Origin: Lewinellaceae bacterium | GTDB taxonomy: Bacteria; Bacteroidota; Bacteroidia; Chitinophagales; Saprospiraceae | Assembly (NCBI GenBank): GCA_020636095.1 | Contig: JACJYN010000002.1 | Span: 1,302,001 to 1,366,000, forward strand | DNA length: 64,000 nt | Direction: 5' to 3' | Notes under the pieces: model-generated | Seen by the model: the letters and a program-made list of their open reading frames with translations, nothing else | Databases searched by the model: none | What the model was told of the DNA's origin: nothing | Shown: piece by piece, positions 34,159 through 43,494 of the stretch | Layout: every line of letters begins with the position of its first letter | Numbering within the stretch: the first letter of the stretch is position 1 | Made by a program: the position numbers and the translations under genes

Positions 34159-36537
34159 ATGAAGCGAGCCCTATTGATGGCCTGCTTGCTGCTGGGATTT
34201 TTATGCTCCGCAACAGGCCAACCCGACGCACCCGAAGAAGAACGTTTTACCATCAGTGGCTACCTCAAGGACGCCACTTCCGGCGAAGAACTGCTCTACG
34301 CTAGTGTTTACGAACCCACCACCAAGGCGGGCACTACCACTAACCTGTACGGTTTCTACTCTCTGACCCTGCCTGCGGGCACTTATGAATTGACCTTCAC
34401 CTATGTGGGTTACCAAGCCATGGTGAAGACGGTCACCCTCCGGGCCAATGTCGAACTCAACGCCGAGATGCAGCCCGGAGCGGCGGTGCTGGAAGAAGTG
34501 GTGGTGACGGACAAAAAACCGGACCACGCCGTCCAGCAGGTAGCCATGAGCCGCATCGACGTGCCCATCGAGGAGATCAAAAAACTGCCCTCCCTGCTGG
34601 GAGAGCCCGATATCATCAAAACGATACAAATGCTGCCTGGCGTCACCAGCGCCGGCGAGGGCACCTCTGCCTTTTTCGTGCGCGGCGGCAGCGCCGACCA
34701 GAACCTCATCCTCATCGATGAAGCGCCGGTGTACGATGTATCGCACCTCTTTGGTTTATTCTCTGTTTTCAACGCCGATATCATCAAAAGCGCAGAGTTG
34801 TACAAGGGCGGTATACCGTCTAAATACGGCGGGCGCCTGTCTTCTCTGCTCGAAGTGACTACCCGCGACGGCAACGCCAAGCAGTTGGCCGCCAGCGGCG
34901 GCGTCGGGCTGCTGGCCGCCAAGCTGACCCTGGAGGCGCCCATCGTAAAGGACAAGGCTTCCTTCATCGTCGCCGGCCGTCGCTCTTACGCCGATCTGTA
35001 TATGAAAAATGCTTCCGGTTTCGACGGCACTTCGGTGAGCTTTCACGACCTGAACGCCAAGGTCAACTGGAAGGCCAATAATAAAAACCGGTTCTTCCTC
35101 TCCGCTTACAGCGGCCGCGACATCTGGCAGTTCAATGACGACTTCAAGATGGACTGGGGCAATAAAACGGCTACTTTCCGCTGGAACCACCTGTTCAACG
35201 ACCGCTTGTTTTCCAACCTGAGCCTGGTGTACAGCGATTTCGACTACGCCCTCAACGACAAAGACCCGGTCGATGGTTTCCTCTGGGAGGCCAATCAGCG
35301 GGAGGCGTCCGTCAAGGAGGATGTCTCTTACTTCGTAACGCCCAATTTTACGCTAAAATTCGGTTACCAGGGCATCTACCGCCGCTTTACTCCCGGCAAG
35401 ATTACCAGCAACGGAGCGGAGTCTATTTTCAAATCCGTGAGCCTACAGAAGCAGTATGCGCTGGACCACGCCCTGTACCTCAGCGCCGAGCACCAGGTAA
35501 CGGATCGCCTCAGCCTGGAGTACGGCCTGCGCTACAGCCTGTTTCAGAACATCGGCGAGGGGACCGTGTACGACTACGAAGATCCGGAAGATAATGTCGA
35601 TATCGTCATTCGCGATTCCACCACCTACCAGCATTTTGAAACGATCAAGCTGTTCCACAATCCCGAGCCGCGCTTTGCTGCCCGCTATATGCTCGACCCG
35701 CAGAGTTCTGTCAAGTTGTCCTACAACCGCATGGTGCAGTATGTGCACCTGATCTCCAACTCAACCGTGCCCATTCCCTTTGCCACCTGGGCGCCCAGTT
35801 CGCCCTACCTCGACCCGCAGAAATCGGACCAGGTTGCCATGGGGTACTTCCGCAACTTCCGGGACAACATGTTCGAATTCTCTGTTGAAGCCTATTACAA
35901 AAATTCCAGGGACCTGACCGAATTTGCCGACAACGCCGAGCTGTTCTTCAACCAGCACCTGTCCACCGAGTTCCGGCAGGGCGAGTCCGAGTCCTACGGC
36001 CTGGAGTTCTACCTGCGCAAGAGCAAAGGTAGCCTGACCGGCTTTGCCAGCTACACCCTGGCGGAGGCCAACATGAAAGTGCCCGGGGTCAATAACGACG
36101 AAATCTTCCCGGCCAACCATGACCGCCGCCACAACCTGAACCTGTCGCTGGCCTACGACCTCAGCCCTCGCTGGAATGTCGGCGCCAGCTTCACCTACGC
36201 CACCGGGCGCCCCATCACGCTGCCCGCCGGCAAGTACGACTTCGACGGCTATCAGGTCAACCTGTATTCCAGCCGCAACGGCTACCGCCTGCCGGATTTC
36301 CACCGCCTGGATCTCTCGGCCACCTACGAACCGAAAAAGAACGAGAACCGCCGCTGGCAGAACTCCTTCGTTGTAGGTGTCTACAACGCCTACAACCGCC
36401 AGAACCCCTGGACCATCTACACCCGCAAGAAGCAGGACGATGACGGCAACATCATCGGCGACGGCACCGAGAAGGAAGCCCGTATGGTGTACCTCTTCGG
36501 CGCATTGCCCTATTTCAGCTGGAATTTCAAATTTTAA
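34159..36537 (+). CDS. TonB-dependent receptor with carboxypeptidase-regulatory-like domain
   Basis: 792-aa outer-membrane transporter. Signal peptide MKRALLMACLLLGFLCSATG. About 30-115: CarboxypepD_reg-like domain (ISGYLKDATSGEELLYASV). About 130-235: plug domain (LPSLLGEPDIIKTIQMLPGV, FFVRGGSADQNLILIDEAP, YKGGIPSKYGGRLSSLLEV). The rest is a 22-strand-type barrel ending in an aromatic (FSWNFKF). It is followed by a DUF4249 lipoprotein gene rather than SusD, a common Bacteroidota pairing whose substrates are mostly unknown. Energy comes from TonB-ExbBD, not encoded here. Confidence 0.93.
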   Translation: MKRALLMACLLLGFLCSATGQPDAPEEERFTISGYLKDATSGEELLYASVYEPTTKAGTTTNLYGFYSLTLPAGTYELTFTYVGYQAMVKTVTLRANVELNAEMQPGAAVLEEVVVTDKKPDHAVQQVAMSRIDVPIEEIKKLPSLLGEPDIIKTIQMLPGVTSAGEGTSAFFVRGGSADQNLILIDEAPVYDVSHLFGLFSVFNADIIKSAELYKGGIPSKYGGRLSSLLEVTTRDGNAKQLAASGGVGLLAAKLTLEAPIVKDKASFIVAGRRSYADLYMKNASGFDGTSVSFHDLNAKVNWKANNKNRFFLSAYSGRDIWQFNDDFKMDWGNKTATFRWNHLFNDRLFSNLSLVYSDFDYALNDKDPVDGFLWEANQREASVKEDVSYFVTPNFTLKFGYQGIYRRFTPGKITSNGAESIFKSVSLQKQYALDHALYLSAEHQVTDRLSLEYGLRYSLFQNIGEGTVYDYEDPEDNVDIVIRDSTTYQHFETIKLFHNPEPRFAARYMLDPQSSVKLSYNRMVQYVHLISNSTVPIPFATWAPSSPYLDPQKSDQVAMGYFRNFRDNMFEFSVEAYYKNSRDLTEFADNAELFFNQHLSTEFRQGESESYGLEFYLRKSKGSLTGFASYTLAEANMKVPGVNNDEIFPANHDRRHNLNLSLAYDLSPRWNVGASFTYATGRPITLPAGKYDFDGYQVNLYSSRNGYRLPDFHRLDLSATYEPKKNENRRWQNSFVVGVYNAYNRQNPWTIYTRKKQDDDGNIIGDGTEKEARMVYLFGALPYFSWNFKF

Positions 36538-36611
36538 ACTCAGATTTTCCAGGTTTCCCCGAAATCTCCCTGGCGTAAACCTGGAAAATCTAATACTAAA
36601 AAACAACCATC

Positions 36612-37427
36612 ATGAAAAATATCCTTTTCCTTGCCCTGTTCTCTATTGCCCTGTTCAGCTGTGAAAAAACGATTGAACTGGATTTGGAGCAAACACAAGA
36701 AGCCACCATTATCGAAGGGCTGATCACCGACCAGGCTGGCAGGCAGTACATTCGCATCAGCCGTTCAACGGGGTTTTACGACAGTGGGCAGAACCCGGCG
36801 GTTAGCGGGGCTATTGTCAGCGTGGAGGACAATGAAGGCAACGTTTACCCCTTCGTTGAACAATCGCCTGGCTACTACGTGCCCCAAACGCCCTTTAGCG
36901 GCAAGGTCGGCAATACCTATACCATGGCCGCCCAGGTAGGCGAAACCATTTACAGCGCCAGTGAAGTCATGAACTACGTTCCGCCTTTCGACAGCCTCAG
37001 CATCCGCATCGATGCAGCAGAGCAGGCGGACCCGGAAGACGAAGGCCGGTTTTACGAGGTCCTCGTCTACATCAAGGAGCCGCAGGCCACCGTAGATTAC
37101 TACCTGGCCAAGTTCTACCGCAATGACACCATCCAAAACTGGGATGGGACCTGGGCTTTTGCTTACGACGACCTGCTGCTCACCGAAGATATTGACAACC
37201 TGCCCGCTCCTTTCTACTACGCCAAGGATGACCTCGCCCGGGTAGAGATGTACGCCGTCACTCACCAATGCTACAAATACTACCTCGACCTGAACGAAAA
37301 TATCAACAGTGACGGCGGTATGTTCAGCGGCCAGCCGGCCAACCTGCGCACCAATATCGAAGGGGGTGCGATCGGGTATTTTCAGGTGTCGGGCCTGGCG
37401 GATGCGGCGATTCGGGTGGCGGATTGA
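36612..37427 (+). CDS. DUF4249 family lipoprotein
   Basis: 271 aa with a short lipoprotein signal (MKNILFLALFSIALFSC, Cys17). The start ELDLEQTQEATIIEGLITDQ and PAVSGAIVSVEDNEGN match the DUF4249 pattern of surface-exposed lipoproteins encoded right after TonB-dependent receptors. Probably a partner that caps or feeds the receptor encoded 74 bp upstream, by analogy to SusD (inference). Ends with GYFQVSGLADAAIRVAD. Likely co-transcribed with the receptor. Confidence 0.85.
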   Translation: MKNILFLALFSIALFSCEKTIELDLEQTQEATIIEGLITDQAGRQYIRISRSTGFYDSGQNPAVSGAIVSVEDNEGNVYPFVEQSPGYYVPQTPFSGKVGNTYTMAAQVGETIYSASEVMNYVPPFDSLSIRIDAAEQADPEDEGRFYEVLVYIKEPQATVDYYLAKFYRNDTIQNWDGTWAFAYDDLLLTEDIDNLPAPFYYAKDDLARVEMYAVTHQCYKYYLDLNENINSDGGMFSGQPANLRTNIEGGAIGYFQVSGLADAAIRVAD

Positions 37428-37551
37428 GCGGTGAGAACTTGGACCTCCCCCATCCTTGCACTGACAAAAATCACCCCTTCGCACTATTCTTCATCATCGC
37501 ACGCTACTATCAATACGGGTACCTTTAAAAGCACAATCAAAGCCCGATAGC

Positions 37552-38112
37552 ATGAAAAAGTGGATACTCCTTTCGGCGATGATACTTGGCTTGATTAGCG
37601 CCATTTACAGCCAGCCACAAGAATGGGGCTATCACGCCGGCGCCACGGTACTGTTGAGCGAAATCAACGGCGCCAATACCCTGTCGGCAGGTATGACGGC
37701 CGGTGTTTCCAACGGGCGGATACTCCTGGGCTTTTACGGCCTGAAAGCCCTCACCCCGGCGCAACGGCCCACCTACGAGTCTACCCTGGAAGAATACGGC
37801 CTGCAAACTGCTTTCCTCTATCCGCTGACTTCCCGGCTCAACCTCAATTTCGGGCTGAGAGCGGGCGTCGGCGAAGCCAGTATGGAAGCCATCCATAAGC
37901 ACATAAGCGAAGGCGCCCAGAAAGAAGACATCTGGGCCATCAGCCCGGAGATGGGGATAGAGTTTCCGCTCAGCCGGAATCTCAGCCTGGCCTATACCGG
38001 AGGATACCGGTGGATTTGGGGGTCCGAAAACCTGGAAGACGTAGGTTGCGGCAGCTATAGCAGTTTCTACAACGCACTGAGTTTAAGGGTGGGTTTCTTC
38101 CCCGGGCGGTGA
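37552..38112 (+). CDS. Small secreted or outer-membrane protein, unknown function
   Basis: 186 aa, not recognised. Signal peptide MKKWILLSAMILGLISAIYS followed by alternating hydrophobic segments (GYHAGATVLLSEING, GMTAGVSNGRILLGFYGL, LNLNFGLRAGVGEAS, NLSLAYTGGYRWIWG, ALSLRVGFFPGR), ending near an aromatic. This pattern suggests a small outer-membrane beta-barrel of about eight strands. It follows the TonB/DUF4249 pair by 124 bp and may belong to the same locus. Confidence 0.55.
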   Translation: MKKWILLSAMILGLISAIYSQPQEWGYHAGATVLLSEINGANTLSAGMTAGVSNGRILLGFYGLKALTPAQRPTYESTLEEYGLQTAFLYPLTSRLNLNFGLRAGVGEASMEAIHKHISEGAQKEDIWAISPEMGIEFPLSRNLSLAYTGGYRWIWGSENLEDVGCGSYSSFYNALSLRVGFFPGR

Positions 38113-38168
38113 TGAAAATCAATGAAACGGGATGATATATCTCATCCGGAGCGAGTACAATAGAAGGA

Positions 38169-38176
38169 TATATTTG
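38169..38176 (+). promoter_or_regulatory. -7 promoter box for hsp20
   Basis: TATATTTG matches TAnnTTTG and lies 45 bp before the hsp20 ATG. No TTG at the right spacing is visible, so another sigma factor or an activator may take part. No CIRCE-type inverted repeat is present. Confidence 0.45.
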
Positions 38177-38221
38177 AACATAAGGAATTAATAACCAATA
38201 CTTAACCAAAAAAATGAAATC

Positions 38222-38641
38222 ATGTCACTGATGAAAAGAACCAACCTGATGCCGTGGGTTGACCGCTTTTTCGCAGATGACGACTTCATTAACAGATGGT
38301 GGAAAGAAGACAGGCTCCCCGCTGTTAATGTCGCCGAAACTGAAAAGGATTTTAAAGTGGAAGTAGCGGCGCCCGGCATGAAGAAAGAAGACTTCAAGGT
38401 AGAAGTCAAGGAAGGAACGCTGTACATCAGCGCCGAAACCAAGGCCGAGAAGGAAGAGAAGGAAGACAACTACATGCGTAAAGAGTTCACCTACAGCTCC
38501 TTCAAACGCTCGTTCTACCTGCCTGAAAATGTGAAGGATGACGCCATCGTGGCCAATTACAAGGAAGGTATTCTGTATCTGACGATTCCGAAAGTAAAAG
38601 TAGAGAAGAAAGAGAACGTCAAGAAGATCGAAATCAAGTAA
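38222..38641 (+). CDS. Hsp20/alpha-crystallin small heat-shock protein
   Basis: 139-aa ATP-independent holdase chaperone. The alpha-crystallin domain spans about 35-135: VNVAETEKDFKVEVAAPGM, KEDFKVEVKEGTLYISAE, then YSSFKRSFYLPENVKDDAI and the C-terminal YKEGILYLTIPKV, matching the canonical GVLxLTxPK signature; KKIEIK is the tail. Cytoplasmic. First gene of a possible stress cluster with a lipoprotein and two CBS proteins. Confidence 0.93.
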   Translation: MSLMKRTNLMPWVDRFFADDDFINRWWKEDRLPAVNVAETEKDFKVEVAAPGMKKEDFKVEVKEGTLYISAETKAEKEEKEDNYMRKEFTYSSFKRSFYLPENVKDDAIVANYKEGILYLTIPKVKVEKKENVKKIEIK

Positions 38642-38719
38642 GCGAACCGGAGGCGGCGCCCCTTTCGAGGTGGCAAAGCGAGCCGGTTGGCGGAAAACAG
38701 TTCACCAAAACAGTGCACC

Positions 38720-39463
38720 ATGAAATTTCTGGCCCGTGTAGTAAGCATAACCATTCTAGCCTCATTGATCAGCGGTTGTGACACCACACAGATCCAAAAG
38801 GCCATGGTGCACTTTGACCGGGCTTTTGTACCAGTGTTGGTCTATTCTTTTGAAGGAGATGTCCATCAGGCCAAGCGGTCCGTATTCTACCTGGAGTTTC
38901 AGTGGCAAAAACTTAAAAAGCAATACCAGGCGTACTTGCCGGAAGAAGCGGAAGCCCTGAACCGGATCAATAGCTGGCTGGGCGACGCCTACTATGCCAT
39001 CGACGCCAACAATATGACACTCGCAGCCAACCAGCTGGAACATGTGAAGTACGAGTTTATGGAGCTGCGCCAAAAGTACGGCGTAGATTATTACCTGGAC
39101 GGCCTCTTTAATTTTCAGGACGAAATAGGGCTGTTGTCGGAAGCTGCCGCAGACGAGTTGATGTGCCTAATGGAATGGGGTGAATACGAGCAACTACTCC
39201 ACAAGGCAATCAAGGATTGGCAGGCCATCCGGGCGCAATCATTAGATAGCACGCTTTATGAATTTGACGAGGCCCGGCTACAGCAGTTGGCCTACAAACA
39301 GGATGCAATGGAGGCTCTGCTGAACCAATTTGCAGAAACTTTCAGCTGCGCCAACCGCCAGCAACTGGCCATTGCCAGCCAAAGCCTGCAACCGGCCTTT
39401 TTTGAAGTACTGAGAATGTTCGGCAACTTCGAAGCTTCACAAACCTATTTTGCACAAAAGTAA
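38720..39463 (+). CDS. Lipoprotein of unknown function in stress cluster
   Basis: 247 aa from the ATG at 38720; a TTG 33 bp upstream is rejected because it would precede the signal sequence. Lipoprotein signal MKFLARVVSITILASLISGC. The rest is mainly helical and rich in Gln, Glu and Leu (for example YLEFQWQKLKKQYQAYL, LAANQLEHVKYEFMELRQ), with no domain I recognise. Its helical-bundle character recalls small periplasmic cytochrome-like or sensor folds, but no CxxCH haem motif is present. Between hsp20 (78 bp upstream) and two CBS genes. Confidence 0.6.
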   Translation: MKFLARVVSITILASLISGCDTTQIQKAMVHFDRAFVPVLVYSFEGDVHQAKRSVFYLEFQWQKLKKQYQAYLPEEAEALNRINSWLGDAYYAIDANNMTLAANQLEHVKYEFMELRQKYGVDYYLDGLFNFQDEIGLLSEAAADELMCLMEWGEYEQLLHKAIKDWQAIRAQSLDSTLYEFDEARLQQLAYKQDAMEALLNQFAETFSCANRQQLAIASQSLQPAFFEVLRMFGNFEASQTYFAQK

Positions 39464-39492
39464 TTGAATAACTAACCTTAAAAACGGACACC

Positions 39493-39948
39493 ATGAATCC
39501 GGACAAAGCTATTCGGGAAATAATGACCACCAAGCTGGTGACGGTTGCCCCCGACAAGCCAGCAAAAGCCATTCAGGATATTTTCCGCGAGAATGAATTT
39601 CACCATATCCCGGTTATCGATAAAGGTGAACAACTGGTAGGCATTATCAGCAAAGAAGACGTTTTCAAAGTCGCCCATGTATTATCTCTCCAGACGACCG
39701 GCAAAGCCTATTCTGAGAAAGAATACAAGCGCCTGACTGCTGCTGATATAATGACCAGATACCCCATTACCCTCGACCCGGATGATACCATTGGGCTGGC
39801 GGCGGATATTTTCCTGGCAAATAAATTCCACGCCCTGCCCATCATTGAAGATAACAGGCTCGTTGGTTTGATCACCACCCATGACTTGCTCAACTTCAGT
39901 TTTAATAATGTTGAGGTAGAAAAAACGGAAGAAGCGTACGAAGAATAA
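39493..39948 (+). CDS. CBS domain pair protein 1
   Basis: 151-aa protein made of two CBS motifs: IREIMTTKLVTVAPDKP with FHHIPVIDKGEQLVGIISKE, and ADIMTRYPITLDPDDTIG with FHALPIIEDNRLVGLITTHD. Such stand-alone pairs bind adenine nucleotides and often act as energy or stress sensors, like universal-stress-type regulators. Paralogue of the next gene, which starts 23 bp downstream. Cytoplasmic. Confidence 0.9.
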   Translation: MNPDKAIREIMTTKLVTVAPDKPAKAIQDIFRENEFHHIPVIDKGEQLVGIISKEDVFKVAHVLSLQTTGKAYSEKEYKRLTAADIMTRYPITLDPDDTIGLAADIFLANKFHALPIIEDNRLVGLITTHDLLNFSFNNVEVEKTEEAYEE

Positions 39949-39971
39949 TTTTTAATTTAAACAGGCCTCCA

Positions 39972-40412
39972 ATGAAAGATACCACCACCGTCGGCCAGAT
40001 CATGAGCACACCGGTCATAACTGTGTCTCCCGACGATACGATGAGCCAAGTGCAGGATATTTTCCGCAAAAATAATATCCACCACATTCCCGTGATTGAT
40101 AAAGGTAAAGTGGTGGGTATTATTAGTAAGAGCGATTATTTTCGCTTATTGCACGGCTTCACGCTCTTCAAGACGGAGAAGAGCAACGAATACAATGACG
40201 CCATTATGCGCTCTTTGCTGGTGGGCGAGGTAATGACCAAACAGGTTGCCACGCTCAACCCCGAGGATTCGCTGGAAATGGCGGCAGGTTTCTTCCGGGA
40301 GAACCTCTTTCACGCCCTCCCCGTCGTTGACAAGGGCAAGTTGGTAGGGATCATTACTACTTTTGACCTTATCACCTATGCATTTTCAGGGTATGGTGTT
40401 TTGAATTCGTGA
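39972..40412 (+). CDS. CBS domain pair protein 2
   Basis: 146-aa twin-CBS protein, tandem paralogue of the preceding gene (VGQIMSTPVITVSPDDT, HHIPVIDKGKVVGIISKSD, VGEVMTKQVATLNPEDS, FHALPVVDKGKLVGIITTFD). The two proteins may form a heteromeric CBS module. They follow the hsp20-lipoprotein pair with gaps of only 23-78 bp, which suggests one stress-responsive transcription unit. Confidence 0.9.
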   Translation: MKDTTTVGQIMSTPVITVSPDDTMSQVQDIFRKNNIHHIPVIDKGKVVGIISKSDYFRLLHGFTLFKTEKSNEYNDAIMRSLLVGEVMTKQVATLNPEDSLEMAAGFFRENLFHALPVVDKGKLVGIITTFDLITYAFSGYGVLNS

Positions 40413-40606
40413 AAGAATAGCGCTTCCCCGGTAATTCAAGCGGCGGGTTGCCCCAAGGCTGCGGAGATCATTACGTCATGAGATTCGGCAGGTGAGGTAG
40501 CCGGCCGCTTGTTTTGTGCCCTCCTATGGCAGCTTTGCCTCAAATGAAGTACCTTTACAGCGTTCGGTAATTGAAATTCATTCACAGCAACCATAAAGTC
40601 CATGGC

Positions 40607-41746
40607 ATGAAACCTACTTTACTTTACCTCATATTGGCTGCCTTTATTGCTACAGCGGCACAAGCCCAGATCACCATTACCAATGCAAGCTTCCCTTACG
40701 CCGGCGACACCCTGTTTACTTCCGTAGACAACCTGCCCTCCGGCAACTATATCACCGGCAGCGGCGGCAGCCAAAGCTGGGATTTTACCACCCTGCAGGC
40801 GCCATTTCCGCGGCGCACCCTGCTCCTCCCCGCTATGCAGGGCCCGGGAAGTTACGCCTTTCCCAACGCCACCTATTATGCCAGCGTCAACGCCAACCTC
40901 GTTGCCTACTACCGGGTGAGCAATAATATGGTGGAATTACTGGGCTATTTTGGCGAAGATCCGCTGGGCCTGGGGGTACAAAGCGCCTCCCGTTTTGATC
41001 CACCGGTGGTTCAGCAGCGCGCGCCGCTTAACTATAATAACACCAACGAATCACAGGCCAACCTCTCCCTGGCTTTCTCCGCCAACGACCTGCCCGCGGG
41101 TGTGGTCGACAACCTGCCCATTACGCCCGATTCTCTGCGTATTCGCCTCAACATCCAGCGTTCCGATGTAGTAGATGCCTGGGGGACTATGACGATCCCC
41201 GGCGGCATCTACGATGTGCTGCGGGAAAAACGGACCGAGGTGCGCGAAACGCGCCTGGACGCCAAGGTCGGCTTCTTCGGCTGGCAGGATGTCACCGATA
41301 TTGCCATTCAGGCCCTGGGGCTTCCTACACTGGGCCCTCAAACAACGGTCAACTACTATTATTTCAGCAATGAGGCGATAGAACCGATTGCCCTGGTGGT
41401 GGCCAACGAGGATGAAACGCAGGTGCAGCGCGTGGAGTACAAAGCGAATAACATCGCCACCAATGTCCAGAATATCGATGCCTTGAAACCCGGCGTATGG
41501 GCTTTTCCCAACCCGGCCATCGTCAACGTCCGCTTCGAGTTCACCAACCTGCCTGCCGGGCGGTACAAACTCAAGATTCACAATATCCTGGGCATCGAAG
41601 AGTGGCGCAAGAGCTACTACATCAATGGCAACCATACCGAAAAAATCGATATTTCCGCTTTGCGAAAAGGCACCTATCTCTACAGCCTGTCTGATGAACA
41701 GGGAAAGACCATCACTACGCGCCGGCTGATCGTGGTCAGGCCGTGA
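40607..41746 (+). CDS. T9SS-sorted secreted protein
   Basis: 379 aa from the ATG at 40607 (an upstream in-frame start would place 12 residues before the signal). Signal peptide MKPTLLYLILAAFIATAAQA. The body is beta-rich with no known domain (SGGSQSWDFTTLQAPFPRR, FANATYYA-like segments, IPGGIYDVLREKRTE). The last 80 residues are a T9SS type A sorting domain: VWAFPNPAIVNVRFEFTNL, GRYKLKIHNILGIEEWRKS, LRKGTYLYSLSDEQGK, ending TRRLIVVRP. Exported cargo of the T9SS; function unknown. Confidence 0.8.
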   Translation: MKPTLLYLILAAFIATAAQAQITITNASFPYAGDTLFTSVDNLPSGNYITGSGGSQSWDFTTLQAPFPRRTLLLPAMQGPGSYAFPNATYYASVNANLVAYYRVSNNMVELLGYFGEDPLGLGVQSASRFDPPVVQQRAPLNYNNTNESQANLSLAFSANDLPAGVVDNLPITPDSLRIRLNIQRSDVVDAWGTMTIPGGIYDVLREKRTEVRETRLDAKVGFFGWQDVTDIAIQALGLPTLGPQTTVNYYYFSNEAIEPIALVVANEDETQVQRVEYKANNIATNVQNIDALKPGVWAFPNPAIVNVRFEFTNLPAGRYKLKIHNILGIEEWRKSYYINGNHTEKIDISALRKGTYLYSLSDEQGKTITTRRLIVVRP

Positions 41747-41843
41747 GCCTTTGTAAGCCCCCGGCCGCGATACCGAAACACCATAAACCCGAAATACCGA
41801 AATAGTTACACCAATTTCCTATCTTCCCCCAAAAAAGGACGAC

Positions 41844-42341
41844 ATGAATCGTTTTGGAACCTTATTGATAATTTCGATAACCCTCTTCAGCTGTCAATCG
41901 GGCCAGCAGGAAGCGGGCGCCAACCAACAAAAACAGGAACAAGCTGCTACTCAACAAACGGCTGACGAAAAATTATACCCCAGCCTGCCGCTGGATACCC
42001 TGCAAATGCTCTGGAAACAGTGCGACTATATCGACTACGTCTTTTACTACAAGGACTTTAGCGTAAGCCAAAACAAAAGTGCGGACATACAAGGGGCCGT
42101 CCGGTATATTTCCGAAGAGGTGCCCGTTATTCAGCCCAACTGCCAGCCCATCGGCCGCATCTTTTTCCAGGTGCAAGGCGAAAACCGGCTGGAGGCGGAC
42201 CTTCACTTCAGCCAGGGTTGCACTTATTTCATTTTTTATGAAAACGGAAAGAAAACCTACGCCAACACCATCATGCCGGCCGGGGTTCAGTTTTTCAACC
42301 AGATATTGAGTACAGGAACGGAAGCGCCGGCCAGTCATTGA
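41844..42341 (+). CDS. Small lipoprotein, unknown function
   Basis: 165 aa, not recognised. Lipoprotein signal MNRFGTLLIISITLFSC followed by a Gln/Ala-rich linker (residues 18-45), then a compact domain with CDYIDYVFYYKDFSVSQNK, CQPIGRIFFQVQGENRLEAD and CTYFIFYENGKKTYANTI, so three further Cys. Probably anchored on the periplasmic or outer face. Next to a foldback repeat element, otherwise isolated. Confidence 0.6.
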   Translation: MNRFGTLLIISITLFSCQSGQQEAGANQQKQEQAATQQTADEKLYPSLPLDTLQMLWKQCDYIDYVFYYKDFSVSQNKSADIQGAVRYISEEVPVIQPNCQPIGRIFFQVQGENRLEADLHFSQGCTYFIFYENGKKTYANTIMPAGVQFFNQILSTGTEAPASH

Positions 42342-42379
42342 GGCGCCGGCAGGAATCCGACAGGCAGTTATCGGGGGCT

Positions 42380-42482
42380 CTCGTCTAAGGTTGGACAAAA
42401 GCTACGGAGGCATGTACGTTGTACGAGCCAATGGCAGCCCTGGGACGTGTACGGTGTACGAGGCTGTCCAACCTTAGACGAG
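42380..42482. repeat. Family E foldback element (103 bp)
   Basis: CTCGTCTAAGGTTGGACA (42380-42397) and TGTCCAACCTTAGACGAG (42465-42482) are perfect 18-bp terminal inverted repeats. The inside holds two direct copies of GTACGnTGTACGAG. No coding capacity. Only one copy in the window. It resembles a non-autonomous miniature element. Confidence 0.75.
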
Positions 42483-42567
42483 TAGCCGTTACCGGTTGTT
42501 TGTTGTTGGTTATCATCCAATTGGCAACCAATACCACCCATTCAACCTACCAACTTATTGACCATAA

Positions 42568-43479
42568 ATGAACCGCTACGCAGTCATCGACCTGGGCACC
42601 AATACCTTCCATCTGCTCATTGCTGAGGAAGGCCCATCTGGCAAGATCAAGGAAATCTTTCGGGAACGCCGTTTTGTTAAATTGGCGGAAGAAGGCATCG
42701 AAACGATCGGCACGGAGCCCTACCGGCGCGGAGTGGAGACCATTCAGCGCTTCCGTCGGGTGCTGGCCGCCCATGACGTCCCCATAGAACAAGTGCGGGT
42801 ATTCGGCACCGCCGCCCTGCGCACCGCCAGCAATGGCCCGGTTTTTATTCGGGAAATTCAGGAAAGCACCGGCATCGAAATACGGCTCATCAGCGGAGAG
42901 CGGGAAGCCGAGCTCATTTATAAAGGCGTTGTCTTAGCCGTACCGCCCACCGAAGAGCGCATGCTCATCATGGACATCGGCGGCGGCAGCGTGGAGTTCA
43001 TCATCGCCGATTCCAACGGGGTATTGTGGGCGCAAAGCTTTCCGATAGGCGTGGCCGTTCTGTACAAAAACTTCCACCGGCACGAGCCTATCCTACCGGA
43101 AGAAACAGCGGCCATTCACCAATTCCTGGGACAACAGCTCAGCCCGCTCCTGGAAGCCTTGCAACAATTCCCCACCCAGCGCCTGGTCGGCGCCTCCGGC
43201 ACCTTCGACGTCCTGCAATTTTTCCTGGGAGAAGACAAGGCCCATCTGCTCAACGCCACCCTCCCCGCTGAAAAATTCTTCCCCTTCTACGAGGAATTGG
43301 TTAAAATGGATGATCTTCAACGCCGCGCTATGAAAGGCATACCCCAGGACCGGGTAGACATGATCGTCGTCGCCCTGATCTTGCTCAAAGTAGTGCTGGG
43401 CATGGCAGGCATCCGGCAGATCACCGTTTCGGCCTATGCGATGAAGGAGGGGATGTTGTATGAGATGATGAGGAAATGA
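42568..43479 (+). CDS. Ppx/GppA family phosphatase
   Basis: 303 aa, the two-lobed ASKHA core of exopolyphosphatase/pppGpp phosphohydrolase without C-terminal HD domains. Motifs: VIDLGTNTFHLLIAE (phosphate-1), RVFGTAALRTASNG, ISGEREAELIYKGV, MLIMDIGGGSVEFIIAD (phosphate-2) and QITVSAYAMKEGMLYEMM at the end. It hydrolyses polyphosphate and/or pppGpp; the sequence does not tell which. Cytoplasmic, convergent with the dehydrogenase gene. Confidence 0.9.
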   Translation: MNRYAVIDLGTNTFHLLIAEEGPSGKIKEIFRERRFVKLAEEGIETIGTEPYRRGVETIQRFRRVLAAHDVPIEQVRVFGTAALRTASNGPVFIREIQESTGIEIRLISGEREAELIYKGVVLAVPPTEERMLIMDIGGGSVEFIIADSNGVLWAQSFPIGVAVLYKNFHRHEPILPEETAAIHQFLGQQLSPLLEALQQFPTQRLVGASGTFDVLQFFLGEDKAHLLNATLPAEKFFPFYEELVKMDDLQRRAMKGIPQDRVDMIVVALILLKVVLGMAGIRQITVSAYAMKEGMLYEMMRK

Positions 43480-43494
43480 ATATTCCGGGCCATA

